DNA from: SELP01 sp035969385
Lineage (GTDB): Bacteria; Pseudomonadota; Alphaproteobacteria; Rhodobacterales; Rhodobacteraceae
Length of the DNA: 64,000 nucleotides
Direction: 5' to 3'
Assembly: GCF_035969385.1 (NCBI RefSeq)
Contig: NZ_JAYKKJ010000001.1
Location: 186,001-250,000 of the forward strand
Shown piece by piece: positions 51,934 through 61,389 of this stretch (its first letter is position 1; each line of letters opens with the position of its first letter). The notes under the pieces were generated by a model. The model made no database searches and had not been told where the DNA came from. It was given only the letters and a program-made list of their open reading frames with translations. The position numbers were made by a program, and so were the translations under genes.

Positions 51934-53837
51934 GCCAGCGGCTCCCAATGCACCCCGGCGGGGGGAATTGTGGTGTTGTTCCAGCGGCGCGGTTCGGCGG
52001 AATAGTTGAACAGGAACCGATGGGTGGAGGTGGTGCGCATCCGCAGCCCTTCAGGCAGGTCGTTGGTTTCAAGTCCGGCGGTGGCGCAGAGATCGGCCGC
52101 GATCCGTTTGAAGGCCTCATGGTCGGGCCAGCCCGGAAGGTAATGCACATTGTCGGCCCGCACCAAGGCCGGGCGACCGTCGGTTGTTGTGTCGATAACC
52201 TCTGCCGAGGTGTCAATGTGTTCGAACCAGCGGATGAAATTGCCCCCATCCGCGAGCGGAACCGGGGCCGTGGGCGGCAGGCTTTCGGCAAGCGTCACGG
52301 TTGCTTCCAGCCCCGGCAGGGCGGGGGGCAGGGGCACCGGGATTGAAAGCTCGTCCGTCTTGGAATTGCTGCGCGGCCCAATCAGGGCCTGCCCGTCGAA
52401 CCGGGCCAGTGCGGCTTCCAACGGGTCGGACAGATGCGCGAGGCCAGGGATCAGGACGAGGCGATAGGCCGACAGATCGGCGGCATCGGGCGGCAGGATG
52501 TCGACATTCACCCCAAGGGACCGAACCGCCCGATAGGCGGAAAGCACCAGTTCGAAATAGTCGAAGTCGCGGCCTTGCGGCTGCACCTTCCACGCCCAGT
52601 CGCTTTCGTAGTCGAACACGATGGCAACCGGGCTGTGGCCGGCATCCGTCGCCCCTGGCATCGCCGCCAGTTCCCTAGCCACCTGCGCCGCTTCGGCATG
52701 GGCCGGGGCCGGGGCGCTGTCGGGCCGCAGCAGCCCTGCGTGCATCTGTTCCTGTGCAAAGGGCGCTTGCCGCCAGCGGAAGTAGCTAACGCATTCGGCG
52801 CCGTGGGCAAAGGCCTCCCACGTCCAGAGCCGGACCATGCCGGGCAGCGGGGCGGGGTTCCACGGGGCCCAGTTCACCGGGCCGGGCTGCTGTTCCATCA
52901 CCCACCAGCGGCCCCGCCCGACGGCGCGGTAGAGATCGTGATGGAAGGCCTGATTGTCCGGATCGCCCTGCCGCAGATAGGCCCGCCGGTGATCGTCCGT
53001 CGCGTCCAGCCGATCCGACAGGAACCCGATCGGGTAGCTGTCCCAACTGGCGATATCCAGATCCGCCCCCACCTTCCAATGGTCGAAGGTCGTGACCTTG
53101 CTCATGTAGTTATGGGCGATGGGCGCGTCGGACTGCTTGCGGATTTCCTCGACCTGGATCCGGTTGTATTCGGCGACCATGTCGGACGAATAGCGCCGGA
53201 AGGCCAGCTGGTGCGGATGGTTCGGTTCGGTCACGGTCAGGTTTGGCAGGTCGATCTGGTCGAAATCGTCATATTCCATCGACCAGAACACATTGCCCCA
53301 GGCCCGGTTCAGCGCGTCGGGCGATTGATACCGCTGGGCCAGCCAGTCGCGGAACCCGTGCAAGGCGGCATCAGAGTAGGACAGGGTCGTGTCGTGGCAA
53401 TCGTATTCGTTGTCAGTTTGCCACGCGGCGACATGGGGGTTGCGACCATAGCGTTCCGCCAGAAGGCGCACGATCCGGCGGCTTTCGTCGCGGTATCCCT
53501 GATGGCTGAAACAGTAATGGCGGCGCGACCCGAACTTGCGCGGACGTCCGTTCGCGTCGACGGCCAGCATGTCGGGGTGTTTGTCGATCATCCAGCGGGG
53601 CGGGGTGGCCGTGGGGGTACCCAGAACCACCTTCAGGCCCGCCGCGCCAAGGGTGGCGATTGCCCGGTCCAACCAGTCAAAATGCAGATCGCCGGGTTTC
53701 GGTTCCAGCCGGGACCACGCGAATTCGCCGATCCGGACCCATGTGATTCCGACCTCGGCCATGCGGGCCGCGTCCTCGGCCCAGATGTCTTCGGGCCAAT
53801 GTTCGGGGTAGTAGCAGACGCCCAATGTGCGCTTCAT
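51930..53837 (-). CDS. Beta-galactosidase, glycoside hydrolase family 42
   Basis: 635 residues from ATG 53837. Catalytic residues: acid/base Glu144 in QTDNEYDC and nucleophile Glu314 in VMEQQPGPVNW, as in GH42. Later a trimerisation domain and a C-terminal beta domain follow. No signal peptide, so it acts in the cytoplasm on imported galactosides. It is coupled to galM (GTGA) and follows the lactonase gene by 14 bp. Confidence 0.94.
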   Translation of the reverse strand: MKRTLGVCYYPEHWPEDIWAEDAARMAEVGITWVRIGEFAWSRLEPKPGDLHFDWLDRAIATLGAAGLKVVLGTPTATPPRWMIDKHPDMLAVDANGRPRKFGSRRHYCFSHQGYRDESRRIVRLLAERYGRNPHVAAWQTDNEYDCHDTTLSYSDAALHGFRDWLAQRYQSPDALNRAWGNVFWSMEYDDFDQIDLPNLTVTEPNHPHQLAFRRYSSDMVAEYNRIQVEEIRKQSDAPIAHNYMSKVTTFDHWKVGADLDIASWDSYPIGFLSDRLDATDDHRRAYLRQGDPDNQAFHHDLYRAVGRGRWWVMEQQPGPVNWAPWNPAPLPGMVRLWTWEAFAHGAECVSYFRWRQAPFAQEQMHAGLLRPDSAPAPAHAEAAQVARELAAMPGATDAGHSPVAIVFDYESDWAWKVQPQGRDFDYFELVLSAYRAVRSLGVNVDILPPDAADLSAYRLVLIPGLAHLSDPLEAALARFDGQALIGPRSNSKTDELSIPVPLPPALPGLEATVTLAESLPPTAPVPLADGGNFIRWFEHIDTSAEVIDTTTDGRPALVRADNVHYLPGWPDHEAFKRIAADLCATAGLETNDLPEGLRMRTTSTHRFLFNYSAEPRRWNNTTIPPAGVHWEPLA

Positions 53838-53851
53838 TTTTGTGGGTCCTT

Positions 53852-54676
53852 TCAAAGGATGACTTTGTGTTCGGCCTGTCCGGGGCCGTGCCCCGTAGCG
53901 GCATAGGTGCGGCCCTCGGCATCGCCAGTTAGCCCCTCAGCGGCGGTGGTGCAGAACAGCGTGGTCAGGTCGTCACCGCCAAAGGCCGGGCAAGAGGTTT
54001 GCAACCCGTCAAAGCCGACGGCCTTCTGGAATTTCCCCACCGGGTCGTAGCAGGCCACCCGCGATGCCCCCCATTGGGCGTTCCACAGGTTGCCCGCCGC
54101 GTCCACGACCGCGCCGTCAGGGTTCAGGCGCTCGCTCGTCAGGTCGATATGCACCTCGGGGGTGCCTGTGGGCCAGCCGTCGGCATCCAGTGTAACCCGC
54201 ATGATCTGACGGGTGGGTGTGTCGGTGAAATAGGCGGTGGCACCGTCGGGCGCGAAACAGATCGCGTTCGAGATGGTGATATCGGAATAGAGCTTGCGCA
54301 GCTCGCCCCGGTAGTAACGCCAGATCGCCCCTGCGCCGGGTTCGGCCTTGATCCCCATTGTCCCGATCCAGAACCCGCCCTGCCGGTCGGCCCGCCCGTC
54401 GTTCGACCGGGTCACCGGGTTGTTGGCCTCCAGCGGGCACAGGCTGCGTTCGGTTTCACCGATTTCGACGTTGAACAGGAAAAGGTCCCGGGCAGAGGCG
54501 ATAATCAAACGGTCCCGGTCCACCCATCCGGCGGCAGAGACATAGGTGTCAAACCGCCAGTGCTGACCCTTGCGGTGCAGGCGCTTGCCAAGGATATCGA
54601 ACCAGAACAGTTCCTTCCGTTCGGGATGCCACAGCGGGCCTTCGCCAAGGGTGCAATTGGTGGCGTCGTAGATCAT
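53852..54676 (-). CDS. SMP-30/gluconolactonase-family sugar lactonase
   Basis: 274 residues, six-bladed propeller. Metal ligands: Glu in LGEGPLW, Asn/Asp in SNDGRADRQGGFW and Asp in PDGAVVDAAGNLWNAQWG. By context it opens galactono-lactone to galactonate. It overlaps dgoA by 4 bp. Confidence 0.88.
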   Translation of the reverse strand: MIYDATNCTLGEGPLWHPERKELFWFDILGKRLHRKGQHWRFDTYVSAAGWVDRDRLIIASARDLFLFNVEIGETERSLCPLEANNPVTRSNDGRADRQGGFWIGTMGIKAEPGAGAIWRYYRGELRKLYSDITISNAICFAPDGATAYFTDTPTRQIMRVTLDADGWPTGTPEVHIDLTSERLNPDGAVVDAAGNLWNAQWGASRVACYDPVGKFQKAVGFDGLQTSCPAFGGDDLTTLFCTTAAEGLTGDAEGRTYAATGHGPGQAEHKVIL

Positions 54677-55278
54677 CCCCGGGCCTCGTCATAGGCGGCC
54701 ACGATATCGCGGGCACGGGCGGCGATATCGGTTGTGGACATGCCCGGTTTGTAAAGCGCCGATCCGATGCCAAAGCCATCAGCGCTGGCCGCGAACCACT
54801 GGGCAAAGTTGTCGGGTCCCGCGCCGCCCACGGCATAAACGGGCACGCCCGAAGGCAGGACTGCGCGGATCGCCTTCAGCCCCTCCGGCCCCAGCAGGTT
54901 GCCGGGAAACAGTTTCAGCCCGTCCGCCCCGGCCTTCAGCGCGGCAAAGCATTCCGTCGGGGTCATGACCCCCGGCCAGCTTTCCATCCCGGCGGTCTTG
55001 GTGGCGACGATGACCCGCTGGTCGCAGTTGGGCGACACGATCAACCGGCCCCCGGCCTGCGCGACGCGGCCCACATCATCGGTGGACAGGACCGTTCCGG
55101 CCCCGATCAGCGCGTCCTGGCCGTGGGCCGCGGCCATGGCGCGGATGCTGTCGAAAGGGTCGGGCGAATTAAGCGGCACCTCGATCTTGGTGATACCTGC
55201 ATCAATCAGGCAGGCAGCGGCATCGGCAGCCTCGGACGGTGTAATGCCGCGTAGGATCGCGATCAGGTTGCGGGTCAT
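54673..55278 (-). CDS. dgoA: 2-dehydro-3-deoxy-6-phosphogalactonate aldolase
   Basis: 201 residues. A KDPG-aldolase fold with Glu33 (GITKIEVPLNS) and Schiff-base Lys122 (GADGLKLFPGN). It cleaves KDPGal to pyruvate and glyceraldehyde-3-phosphate. Start ATG 55278 overlaps dgoK's stop by 4 bp; the frame runs on upstream through dgoK but only as a shadow. Confidence 0.92.
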   Translation of the reverse strand: MTRNLIAILRGITPSEAADAAACLIDAGITKIEVPLNSPDPFDSIRAMAAAHGQDALIGAGTVLSTDDVGRVAQAGGRLIVSPNCDQRVIVATKTAGMESWPGVMTPTECFAALKAGADGLKLFPGNLLGPEGLKAIRAVLPSGVPVYAVGGAGPDNFAQWFAASADGFGIGSALYKPGMSTTDIAARARDIVAAYDEARG

Positions 55279-56177
55279 AGAGCGGATCCTTTCAACGTGC
55301 GGTACATCCGGATCAAGCCGGCAAGGGTGACGTTTTCGACGCTGGTCTGGCTGGCCGAGACACCCTGACGCGAGAGCGCGGTTTGATAAAGCGCGCCAAG
55401 CCGCCCTTCGCCGACAATCGCGACATTCTGGCCCAGCCAGTAGGGCCGCGCGGCAATCAGCTCGGCCCCGATCAAGAGCCCGGACAGCTGCGCGCGCGCG
55501 GCGGCGGCGGGCAGCCCGGTCAGCAGCCCCTCGGCCCGAAGTGAAAACAGTCGCGCCGCAATCCGTTCTGGCCGTTCCATGCCCGCGATCAGACCGGCGT
55601 CGAAGGCGGCGCTGTCCCAGTCGTCCGACTGCACGGAATGGCGCAACACCGTATGGCCGCCGATTGCGGAAAACAGATCGCCGGTCATGAAAGTCTGGAA
55701 GCTGACAAGTTCGCCCGCGCTGACAAGGGCCCATTTGGTATGGGTGCCGGGCAGGCAGATGACCCCATCGAAATCCGGGTTCAGGGCCAGATAGCCCGCG
55801 ATCTGGGTTTCTTCGCCGCGCATGACATCGGCGGGGGTGGTCTGGCTGATCCCCGGGATGACATAGACGGTCAGACCGTCGGTCGTCATCGGCGCAATCA
55901 CCGGGGTCGCCTGACCCGGCGTGCAAGGCACGGACACATAGGGCGCTTCGACCCAGCCTTGCCGGGACCCCACCATGCCGCAGGCCACCGCAATACTCGC
56001 GCCGTCGGTCCAATCGCCTGCGAGACGCAACAGCGCCGGTTCAAACTGGTCCCGCGCCAGCGTTCCCATCCCGTCTGTCGACTCGCGCCGGTCCAGCACG
56101 GTATCGTCCGACATGGCCCATATCCGAAGGTTTGTGGTTCCCCAGTCGATGGCGATCCAGTCGGGACGGGCGGTCAT
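55275..56177 (-). CDS. dgoK: 2-dehydro-3-deoxygalactonokinase
   Basis: 300 residues from ATG 56177. The N-terminal WIAIDWGTTNLRIW matches the ATP-binding DxGTTN of DgoK. GMVGSRQGWVEAPYV and LPGTHTKWALV are family segments. It phosphorylates KDGal for DgoA. It overlaps dgoA by 4 bp and follows the transporter permease by 64 bp. Confidence 0.92.
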   Translation of the reverse strand: MTARPDWIAIDWGTTNLRIWAMSDDTVLDRRESTDGMGTLARDQFEPALLRLAGDWTDGASIAVACGMVGSRQGWVEAPYVSVPCTPGQATPVIAPMTTDGLTVYVIPGISQTTPADVMRGEETQIAGYLALNPDFDGVICLPGTHTKWALVSAGELVSFQTFMTGDLFSAIGGHTVLRHSVQSDDWDSAAFDAGLIAGMERPERIAARLFSLRAEGLLTGLPAAAARAQLSGLLIGAELIAARPYWLGQNVAIVGEGRLGALYQTALSRQGVSASQTSVENVTLAGLIRMYRTLKGSAL

Positions 56178-56241
56178 GGTCGTTTCCTTTGGGTCTTGGC
56201 CGACATGCATGCCGGGTCTTGGGCAATCTCTGTTACAGGGC

Positions 56242-57087
56242 CTATTTCACCGCGCCAAGGGTCAGGCCAGCAATGAAATGCTTCTGCATCAGGAAGAACA
56301 TCAGAACGGGCGGAAGCGCCGCGATGATCGAACCGGCAGAGACAAGGTGCCATTGCGCGATCCACTGACCGTTGAGCGAGGACAGCCCCGCCGTCACAGG
56401 CTGGGTCGAGGCCGAGGTTGTCAGCACCGTGGCCCAGAAGAAGTCGTTCCAGATGAAGGTGAAGACGAGCACCGCCAGCGCCGCAATCGCGGGCCGCATC
56501 AGGGGCAGCACGATGTACCAGAAGATCTTCCATTCGGCGACGCCTTCAACCCGCGCGGCCTCGATCAACTCGCGCGGCAGGGCGGCGATGAAATTGCGCA
56601 TGAACAGGGTGCAGAACCCGGTCTGGAACGCGATGTGGAACAGGGCCAGCCCGCCTGTCGTGTTGTAGAGCCCGAGGCCATAGGTCAGGTCGCGCACCGG
56701 CACCATGAGGATCTGGAAGGGCACGAAATTGCCCGCGACGAACATGAAGAAGATCAGAAGGTTCGACCGGAAACGGTAAATCCCCAGCGCAAAGCCCGTC
56801 ATCGTCGACAGGATCAGCGTCCCGATCACCGTGGGGATCGTCACCTTGAAAGAATTGAAGATGTACTGGCCGATGGGAGAATTGGTGAAAATCTCAAGAT
56901 AGTTGCCCCATGCGATGTCCGAGGGCATCCCGAAATAGTTCCCCATTGCCAGGTCGGACGCCGGGCGCAGCGACGTCACCGCTACCCCAAGAAGCGGGAA
57001 CAGCCAGAGGAACAGCGCGATGGGGAGCGCGGTCTTGTAGAGTGCGCGGGCAGGGGCCGAGGCCTGCTGGATCGGACGCGGAAACAT
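56242..57087 (-). CDS. Carbohydrate ABC transporter permease (MalG type)
   Basis: 281 residues with six membrane segments and the EAA loop EAARVEGVAEWKIFWYIVLPLM. Its start overlaps the preceding permease stop. It belongs to the CUT1 importer formed with the 57087-58010 permease, the 58127 binding protein and the ATPase at 60312. Confidence 0.93.
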   Translation of the reverse strand: MFPRPIQQASAPARALYKTALPIALFLWLFPLLGVAVTSLRPASDLAMGNYFGMPSDIAWGNYLEIFTNSPIGQYIFNSFKVTIPTVIGTLILSTMTGFALGIYRFRSNLLIFFMFVAGNFVPFQILMVPVRDLTYGLGLYNTTGGLALFHIAFQTGFCTLFMRNFIAALPRELIEAARVEGVAEWKIFWYIVLPLMRPAIAALAVLVFTFIWNDFFWATVLTTSASTQPVTAGLSSLNGQWIAQWHLVSAGSIIAALPPVLMFFLMQKHFIAGLTLGAVK

Positions 57088-58010
57088 CAGTTGCCCTCCC
57101 GTTCGTCGCGGACCATCTTCCAGATGAAGCCCGAGATGAAGACCATCATGATTGCGAACAGAACCACGGCGATGGCCGCGCCATATCCCATCCGATAGCC
57201 GTATTCGGACAGCGCCTGTTCATACATGTAATAGGACAGGACCCGGGTGGACCCGAACGGCCCGCCGTTGGTCATGATCGACACGAGGTCGAAGCTGCGC
57301 AATGCGCCGATGACCGTGACAACAACGGCGATGAAGGTGGCTGGCCGCAGCTGTGGCAGAACCACATACCAAAGCATCTTGAGCCCCTTGGCGCCGTCCA
57401 GCCGGGCGGCCTCGATCTGGTCCGGGGCGACGTTGTTGAGGCCGGTCAGATACAGGATCATGCAATAGGCGATCTGCGGCCAAAGCCCGGCGGCGATGAT
57501 CCCGTAGGTGGCAAGATGCGGGTCGGCCAGAACGGCGATACCCTTGCCGGTGAAAAACTCGATCACCTTATAGAACAGGCCGAAATTCGGTGCGTAGAAC
57601 CAGGCAAACATCAGGCCGACCACGACCTGGCTGATCACGAAGGGAAAAAAGAACAGGGACTTGTAGATCCGAATGCCCATCACGGTCTGGTTCAGGAAGA
57701 TCGCGATGAACAGCCCGGCGGGGACCGCCAGCATATACATCAACAGCCAGATGACATTGTTGCGCAACGAGGTCTTGAATGCCCGGTCGCTGAACAGCTC
57801 TTGATAGTTGGCCAGACCAAGCCAGACCTTTTCGCCTAGCCCGTCATATTCGAAGAACGACAGCCGGAAGCTCGAGAAGATCGGCCAGATCACATAGACG
57901 ATGAACATCAGTAGACCTGGGGCAAGGAACAGCCACGGCGTGATCCGCTGCTGGTTCTGACGCCACCACGATCGGGTCTGGGGTTCCTGCTGGGTCGAGG
58001 TCATGGACAT
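57087..58010 (-). CDS. Sugar ABC transporter permease (MalF type)
   Basis: 307 residues with six membrane segments and the EAA loop EAARLDGAKGLKMLWYVVLPQL. The first permease of the pair, directly after the substrate-binding gene and its two RNA hairpins. Confidence 0.93.
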   Translation of the reverse strand: MSMTSTQQEPQTRSWWRQNQQRITPWLFLAPGLLMFIVYVIWPIFSSFRLSFFEYDGLGEKVWLGLANYQELFSDRAFKTSLRNNVIWLLMYMLAVPAGLFIAIFLNQTVMGIRIYKSLFFFPFVISQVVVGLMFAWFYAPNFGLFYKVIEFFTGKGIAVLADPHLATYGIIAAGLWPQIAYCMILYLTGLNNVAPDQIEAARLDGAKGLKMLWYVVLPQLRPATFIAVVVTVIGALRSFDLVSIMTNGGPFGSTRVLSYYMYEQALSEYGYRMGYGAAIAVVLFAIMMVFISGFIWKMVRDEREGN

Positions 58011-58059
58011 CGCGCCCTCCTGTCATGCCGAACTGCGGGAAGTCTGTCATATGGGACAG

Positions 58060-58107
58060 GCCCGCGATACCGCGGGCGGGGTGGGCAGGACCGGGATGGT
58101 CCTGCCC
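58060..58107 (-). promoter_or_regulatory. Two tandem hairpins between binding-protein and permease genes
   Basis: A 7-bp stem (58060-58066 with 58071-58077) and a 10-bp stem (GGGCAGGACC/GGTCCTGCCC, 58083-58092 with 58098-58107) lie right after the binding-protein stop on the minus strand. Neither is followed by a T run. Such structures usually stabilise the upstream message and give binding protein in excess over permease (inference). Confidence 0.65.
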
Positions 58108-58126
58108 GCTGTCGAATGTCAGGCGA

Positions 58127-59362
58127 TCAGTTGTAGATGCGCTGACGGGCCTGTTCGAGGCGTTCAAGGATATCGTCAAGGTTCTCGGGAAGAACCATGA
58201 ATTCCTGGAAGCCTTCCATGCCGATCTTCGCCATTTCCGCCGGGGCGTCGCGGTCGAAGAACTGCGCGATCCCGCCCTCGGTGGACGATAGAAGCTCGAA
58301 CCCGGCCTGAATGAACGGGTCGTCACCCACGGTCGAACCGGAGTTGATCGGCAACTGGCCGATTGCGGCGTTCAGCTTGGTCTGCGCGTCGGCCGAAGCG
58401 ATGAAGGCCAGGAAGGTCTTGGCGTCTTCAACGTTGGTGGCACCAGCCGGGATATGGATGGTGTCGGTCGGCGCTTCCTCGGCGCGGGCCACATCGGGGT
58501 TGATCGTCGGGAACGGCATGAAACCAAGGTTGTCGTTGGTCATCCCACCTTCCTTAAACACGCCCACGGCAAAGTTGCCCATGACGTAGTTCGCGGCCTT
58601 GCCCTGCACCAGAAGCGCCGCGGCATCCTGCCAATCCAGCGCTGCGTGGTTTTCGGTGATGTAGGGCTGGATCTGCGCCCAGTTGGCGAAGGTGTCGCGC
58701 ACCCCTTGATCGGTCCACGCCACTTCGCCCGAGGTCAGGGCCATGTGATATTCATAGCCGTTGGTCCGCAGGTTCATGTAGTCGAAGATGCCGGCCCCCG
58801 GCCACAGGGCGGATGTCCCGGTGGTCAGACAGTCAATGCCGGCAGCATCGAAGGCTTCGCAGTTGGCGACGAATTCTTCCCAGGTCGAAGGCACGTCCAC
58901 ACCGGCAGCGGCATAGGCGTCTTTGTTATAGTAGATGCCCCACTGGTAGTAGGTATAGGGGATGCCCCACTGCTTGCCGTCGATGGTCATCGACGCCGCA
59001 GCGGACCCGAGCGAATCGTAAAGGCCATGTTCGGCCCAGACATCCGACACGTCCATGAACTGACCCGAATTGACGAAGGGCGCCATCCGGTTCCCGGCAT
59101 ACCAGTTGGCCAGGTCCGGCGCGTCGGTGGTCAGGAAGTTGCGGATCGCGGTCTTGTAGCCCTCGTGGTCGAAGTTCTGCAGAACCACGTCGATGTCCGG
59201 GTTTGCCGCTTCAAATTCCGCGATGAGCTCTTCCATCGCGGCAAGCGGGATCGGGTCGTAGTCGGCGTAATAGGTCAGCGTGCGTTGCTGAGCCATGGCA
59301 CTGGTGCTGGCCAACAGGCCAACGGCAAGCGCGGCCATCGCGCTTTTCTTCAGGTGCAACAT
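58127..59362 (-). CDS. ABC transporter extracellular sugar-binding protein
   Basis: 411 residues. A Sec signal peptide (MAALAVGLLASTSAMAQQ, cleavage after AMA) and family-1 solute-binding features (PYTYYQWGIYYNKDAY, FVANCEAFDAAG, WQDAAALLVQGKAANYVMG) are seen. By context the ligand is a galactose-containing oligosaccharide or galactoside. It is the first gene of the operon and is preceded by the IclR operator region. Confidence 0.93.
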   Translation of the reverse strand: MLHLKKSAMAALAVGLLASTSAMAQQRTLTYYADYDPIPLAAMEELIAEFEAANPDIDVVLQNFDHEGYKTAIRNFLTTDAPDLANWYAGNRMAPFVNSGQFMDVSDVWAEHGLYDSLGSAAASMTIDGKQWGIPYTYYQWGIYYNKDAYAAAGVDVPSTWEEFVANCEAFDAAGIDCLTTGTSALWPGAGIFDYMNLRTNGYEYHMALTSGEVAWTDQGVRDTFANWAQIQPYITENHAALDWQDAAALLVQGKAANYVMGNFAVGVFKEGGMTNDNLGFMPFPTINPDVARAEEAPTDTIHIPAGATNVEDAKTFLAFIASADAQTKLNAAIGQLPINSGSTVGDDPFIQAGFELLSSTEGGIAQFFDRDAPAEMAKIGMEGFQEFMVLPENLDDILERLEQARQRIYN

Positions 59363-59396
59363 TGGTGTCCTCCCTTAGTCGCAGTCAAAACTTTTT

Positions 59397-59413
59397 GTTC
59401 CACATAGTGAAAC
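59397..59413. promoter_or_regulatory. Candidate IclR operator
   Basis: GTTCCACATAGTGAAAC is a 17-bp near-palindrome (arms GTTCCAC and GTGAAAC, one mismatch) in the 152-bp gap between the binding-protein gene and the divergent iclR gene. This form resembles sites of IclR/KdgR-type regulators, so it likely controls both directions. Confidence 0.6.
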
Positions 59414-59514
59414 TTGGTTTTGAATATTGAAATCATAACCGCGACTCGCCTATGCTTGTCAACAGGCCAGTCCTGCGGAAATAAGGAATCCGTTGACCGG
59501 CAGGGAGGACGACG

Positions 59515-60300
59515 ATGGCTGCATCCGCAGACGGAACAGTGGGCAAGGCGCTGGATGTGCTTGATCAGGTTGCCGAATATGGCCGCCCGGTCCGCTTTGG
59601 CGAATTGCTCGAGGCGTCGGAGTTCCCCAAGGCGACGTTGTACCGGCTCCTTCAGACGCTCGTGAATCAGCGGATGCTCCGCTATGATTCTGACCGGCAA
59701 ACCTATGCGCCGGGGGTGCGTCTGGTCCGTCTGGCCCATGCCGCGTGGTCGCAATATTCCATCGCGCCGCTGGCTCGCCCCCACATCGACAGGCTAAGCG
59801 CGCAGCTGGGCGAGACGGTGCACCTTGCACAGCTCGACGGAGGGCAGGTCCTTTATGTGGACAAGCGGAACGCCCGCCAGCCGGTCGAGATGTTCAGTCA
59901 GGCGGGGAAGATCGGGCCAGCCTATTGCACCGGGGTTGGCAAGGCGATGCTTGCCTTCCTTGATCCGCAGGAACTGGATCGCGTCATCACCCAGCAGGCG
60001 TTCCACCGCTATACGGACACAACGATTACCTCGGTGGAGGATCTGCGCGACGAACTCGCCGCGATCCGCCGCCAAGGTTACAGCCTTGACCGGGAAGAAC
60101 ATGAACGCGGGATCATCTGCGTTGCCCTTCCCATCCTCTCGGGGTCCGGACGGGTGATCGGCGGCCTGTCTGTCACCGGCCCGACGAGCCGAAAGACCAT
60201 CGACGATCTTGTCGGGTTGGTGCCGCTGATCCGCGATACCGCCCAACGCATTGCCGGGGAGGCGCAGGATTGGCGCTTTCCCGAACAAGCAGCACAGTGA
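59515..60300 (+). CDS. IclR-family transcriptional regulator
   Basis: 261 residues. The N-terminal winged helix-turn-helix includes RFGELLEASEFPKATLYRLL; the C-terminal effector domain has YCTGVGKAMLAFL and the DREEHERGIICVALPI signature. It is divergent from the galactoside operon and 11 bp before the ATPase gene, so it is the probable local regulator. Confidence 0.92.
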   Translation: MAASADGTVGKALDVLDQVAEYGRPVRFGELLEASEFPKATLYRLLQTLVNQRMLRYDSDRQTYAPGVRLVRLAHAAWSQYSIAPLARPHIDRLSAQLGETVHLAQLDGGQVLYVDKRNARQPVEMFSQAGKIGPAYCTGVGKAMLAFLDPQELDRVITQQAFHRYTDTTITSVEDLRDELAAIRRQGYSLDREEHERGIICVALPILSGSGRVIGGLSVTGPTSRKTIDDLVGLVPLIRDTAQRIAGEAQDWRFPEQAAQ

Positions 60301-60311
60301 AAGGAAAGCCC

Positions 60312-61370
60312 ATGTCCGGCGTCCAGCTTGGAAACGTGATCAAGAAATACGGCGAAACCCAGGTGATCCACGGGATCGACCTCGATATCGCGGATGGCGA
60401 GTTCTGCGTTTTCGTCGGGCCGTCGGGTTGTGGGAAATCCACCCTCCTGCGGATGGTCGCGGGGTTGGAGGAAACGACCTCTGGCCAGATCCAGATCGGT
60501 GCGCGCGACGTGACCCGCCTTGATCCGTCCGAGCGCGGCGTGGCGATGGTGTTTCAGACCTACGCGCTTTACCCGCATATGACGGTCGAAGAGAACATGG
60601 GCTTTGGGCTGAAGATGAACGGCCACCCCAAGGCGGAGATCAAGGAAAAGGTGACCGAGGCGAGCCGCATCCTGCGCCTTGACGAATATCTGAAGCGCAA
60701 GCCTGCCGCCCTGTCCGGCGGCCAGCGGCAGCGGGTGTCGATCGGGCGGGCCATCGTGCGCGGGCCCGAGGTCTTCCTGTTCGATGAACCCCTGTCGAAC
60801 CTCGATGCCGAACTCCGCGTCGAAATGCGGGTCGAGATTGCGCGGCTGCACAAGGAAATCGGCGCGACGATGATCTACGTCACCCACGATCAGGTCGAAG
60901 CGATGACGCTCGCCGACAAGATCGTGGTGCTGCGCCTTGGCCGGATCGAACAGGTTGGCAAACCAATGGACCTGTACCGCGATCCTGATAACAAGTTCGT
61001 CGCAGGCTTTATCGGCAGTCCGGCGATGAACTTCCTGTCCGGCACGGTGAAGGCGGGCAAGGTCGATGTTCCGGGCGCGGGCGGCTCTGTCGATTGCGTT
61101 GCGAAGGATGCAACTGAGGGGCAGGCTGTGGCCTTCGGCATCCGTCCCGAACACCTGTCCATCGACCACGGCGGCGCCACCCATACCGTCGATCTGACCG
61201 AACGGCTGGGCGGCGTATCCTATGCCTATCTGGTGGCGGAAACCGGCGAACGCCTGATCGTTGAAATGCGCCGCGAGGAAGAGGTCGAGGAAGGCGCCAA
61301 GGTCGGGCTGACCATCGACCCGGCCAAGACCTATCTGTTTGATGCGAAGACCGAGGCGCGCATTCGCTAG
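60312..61370 (+). CDS. ugpC: Sugar ABC transporter ATPase (UgpC/MalK type)
   Basis: 352 residues from ATG 60312, with AAGGAAAG just upstream. Walker A GPSGCGKST, signature LSGGQRQRVSIGRAIV, Walker B VFLFDEPLSNLD, and a C-terminal TOBE/regulatory domain of MalK type. It serves the CUT1 permeases at 56242-58010 although encoded on the opposite strand with iclR. Confidence 0.93.
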   Translation: MSGVQLGNVIKKYGETQVIHGIDLDIADGEFCVFVGPSGCGKSTLLRMVAGLEETTSGQIQIGARDVTRLDPSERGVAMVFQTYALYPHMTVEENMGFGLKMNGHPKAEIKEKVTEASRILRLDEYLKRKPAALSGGQRQRVSIGRAIVRGPEVFLFDEPLSNLDAELRVEMRVEIARLHKEIGATMIYVTHDQVEAMTLADKIVVLRLGRIEQVGKPMDLYRDPDNKFVAGFIGSPAMNFLSGTVKAGKVDVPGAGGSVDCVAKDATEGQAVAFGIRPEHLSIDHGGATHTVDLTERLGGVSYAYLVAETGERLIVEMRREEEVEEGAKVGLTIDPAKTYLFDAKTEARIR

Positions 61371-61389
61371 CCCTGCCCTGCAAATGAAG

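Noticed and set aside
52434..53906. 490-residue frame opposite the GH42 gene
   Set aside because: Antisense shadow with Pro/Arg/Gly-rich translation and no recognisable domain.
54673..56013. A 446-residue fusion with DgoA at its C-terminus
   Set aside because: The N-terminal half is an out-of-frame reading of dgoK; DgoA starts at ATG 55278 in a 4-bp overlap with dgoK.
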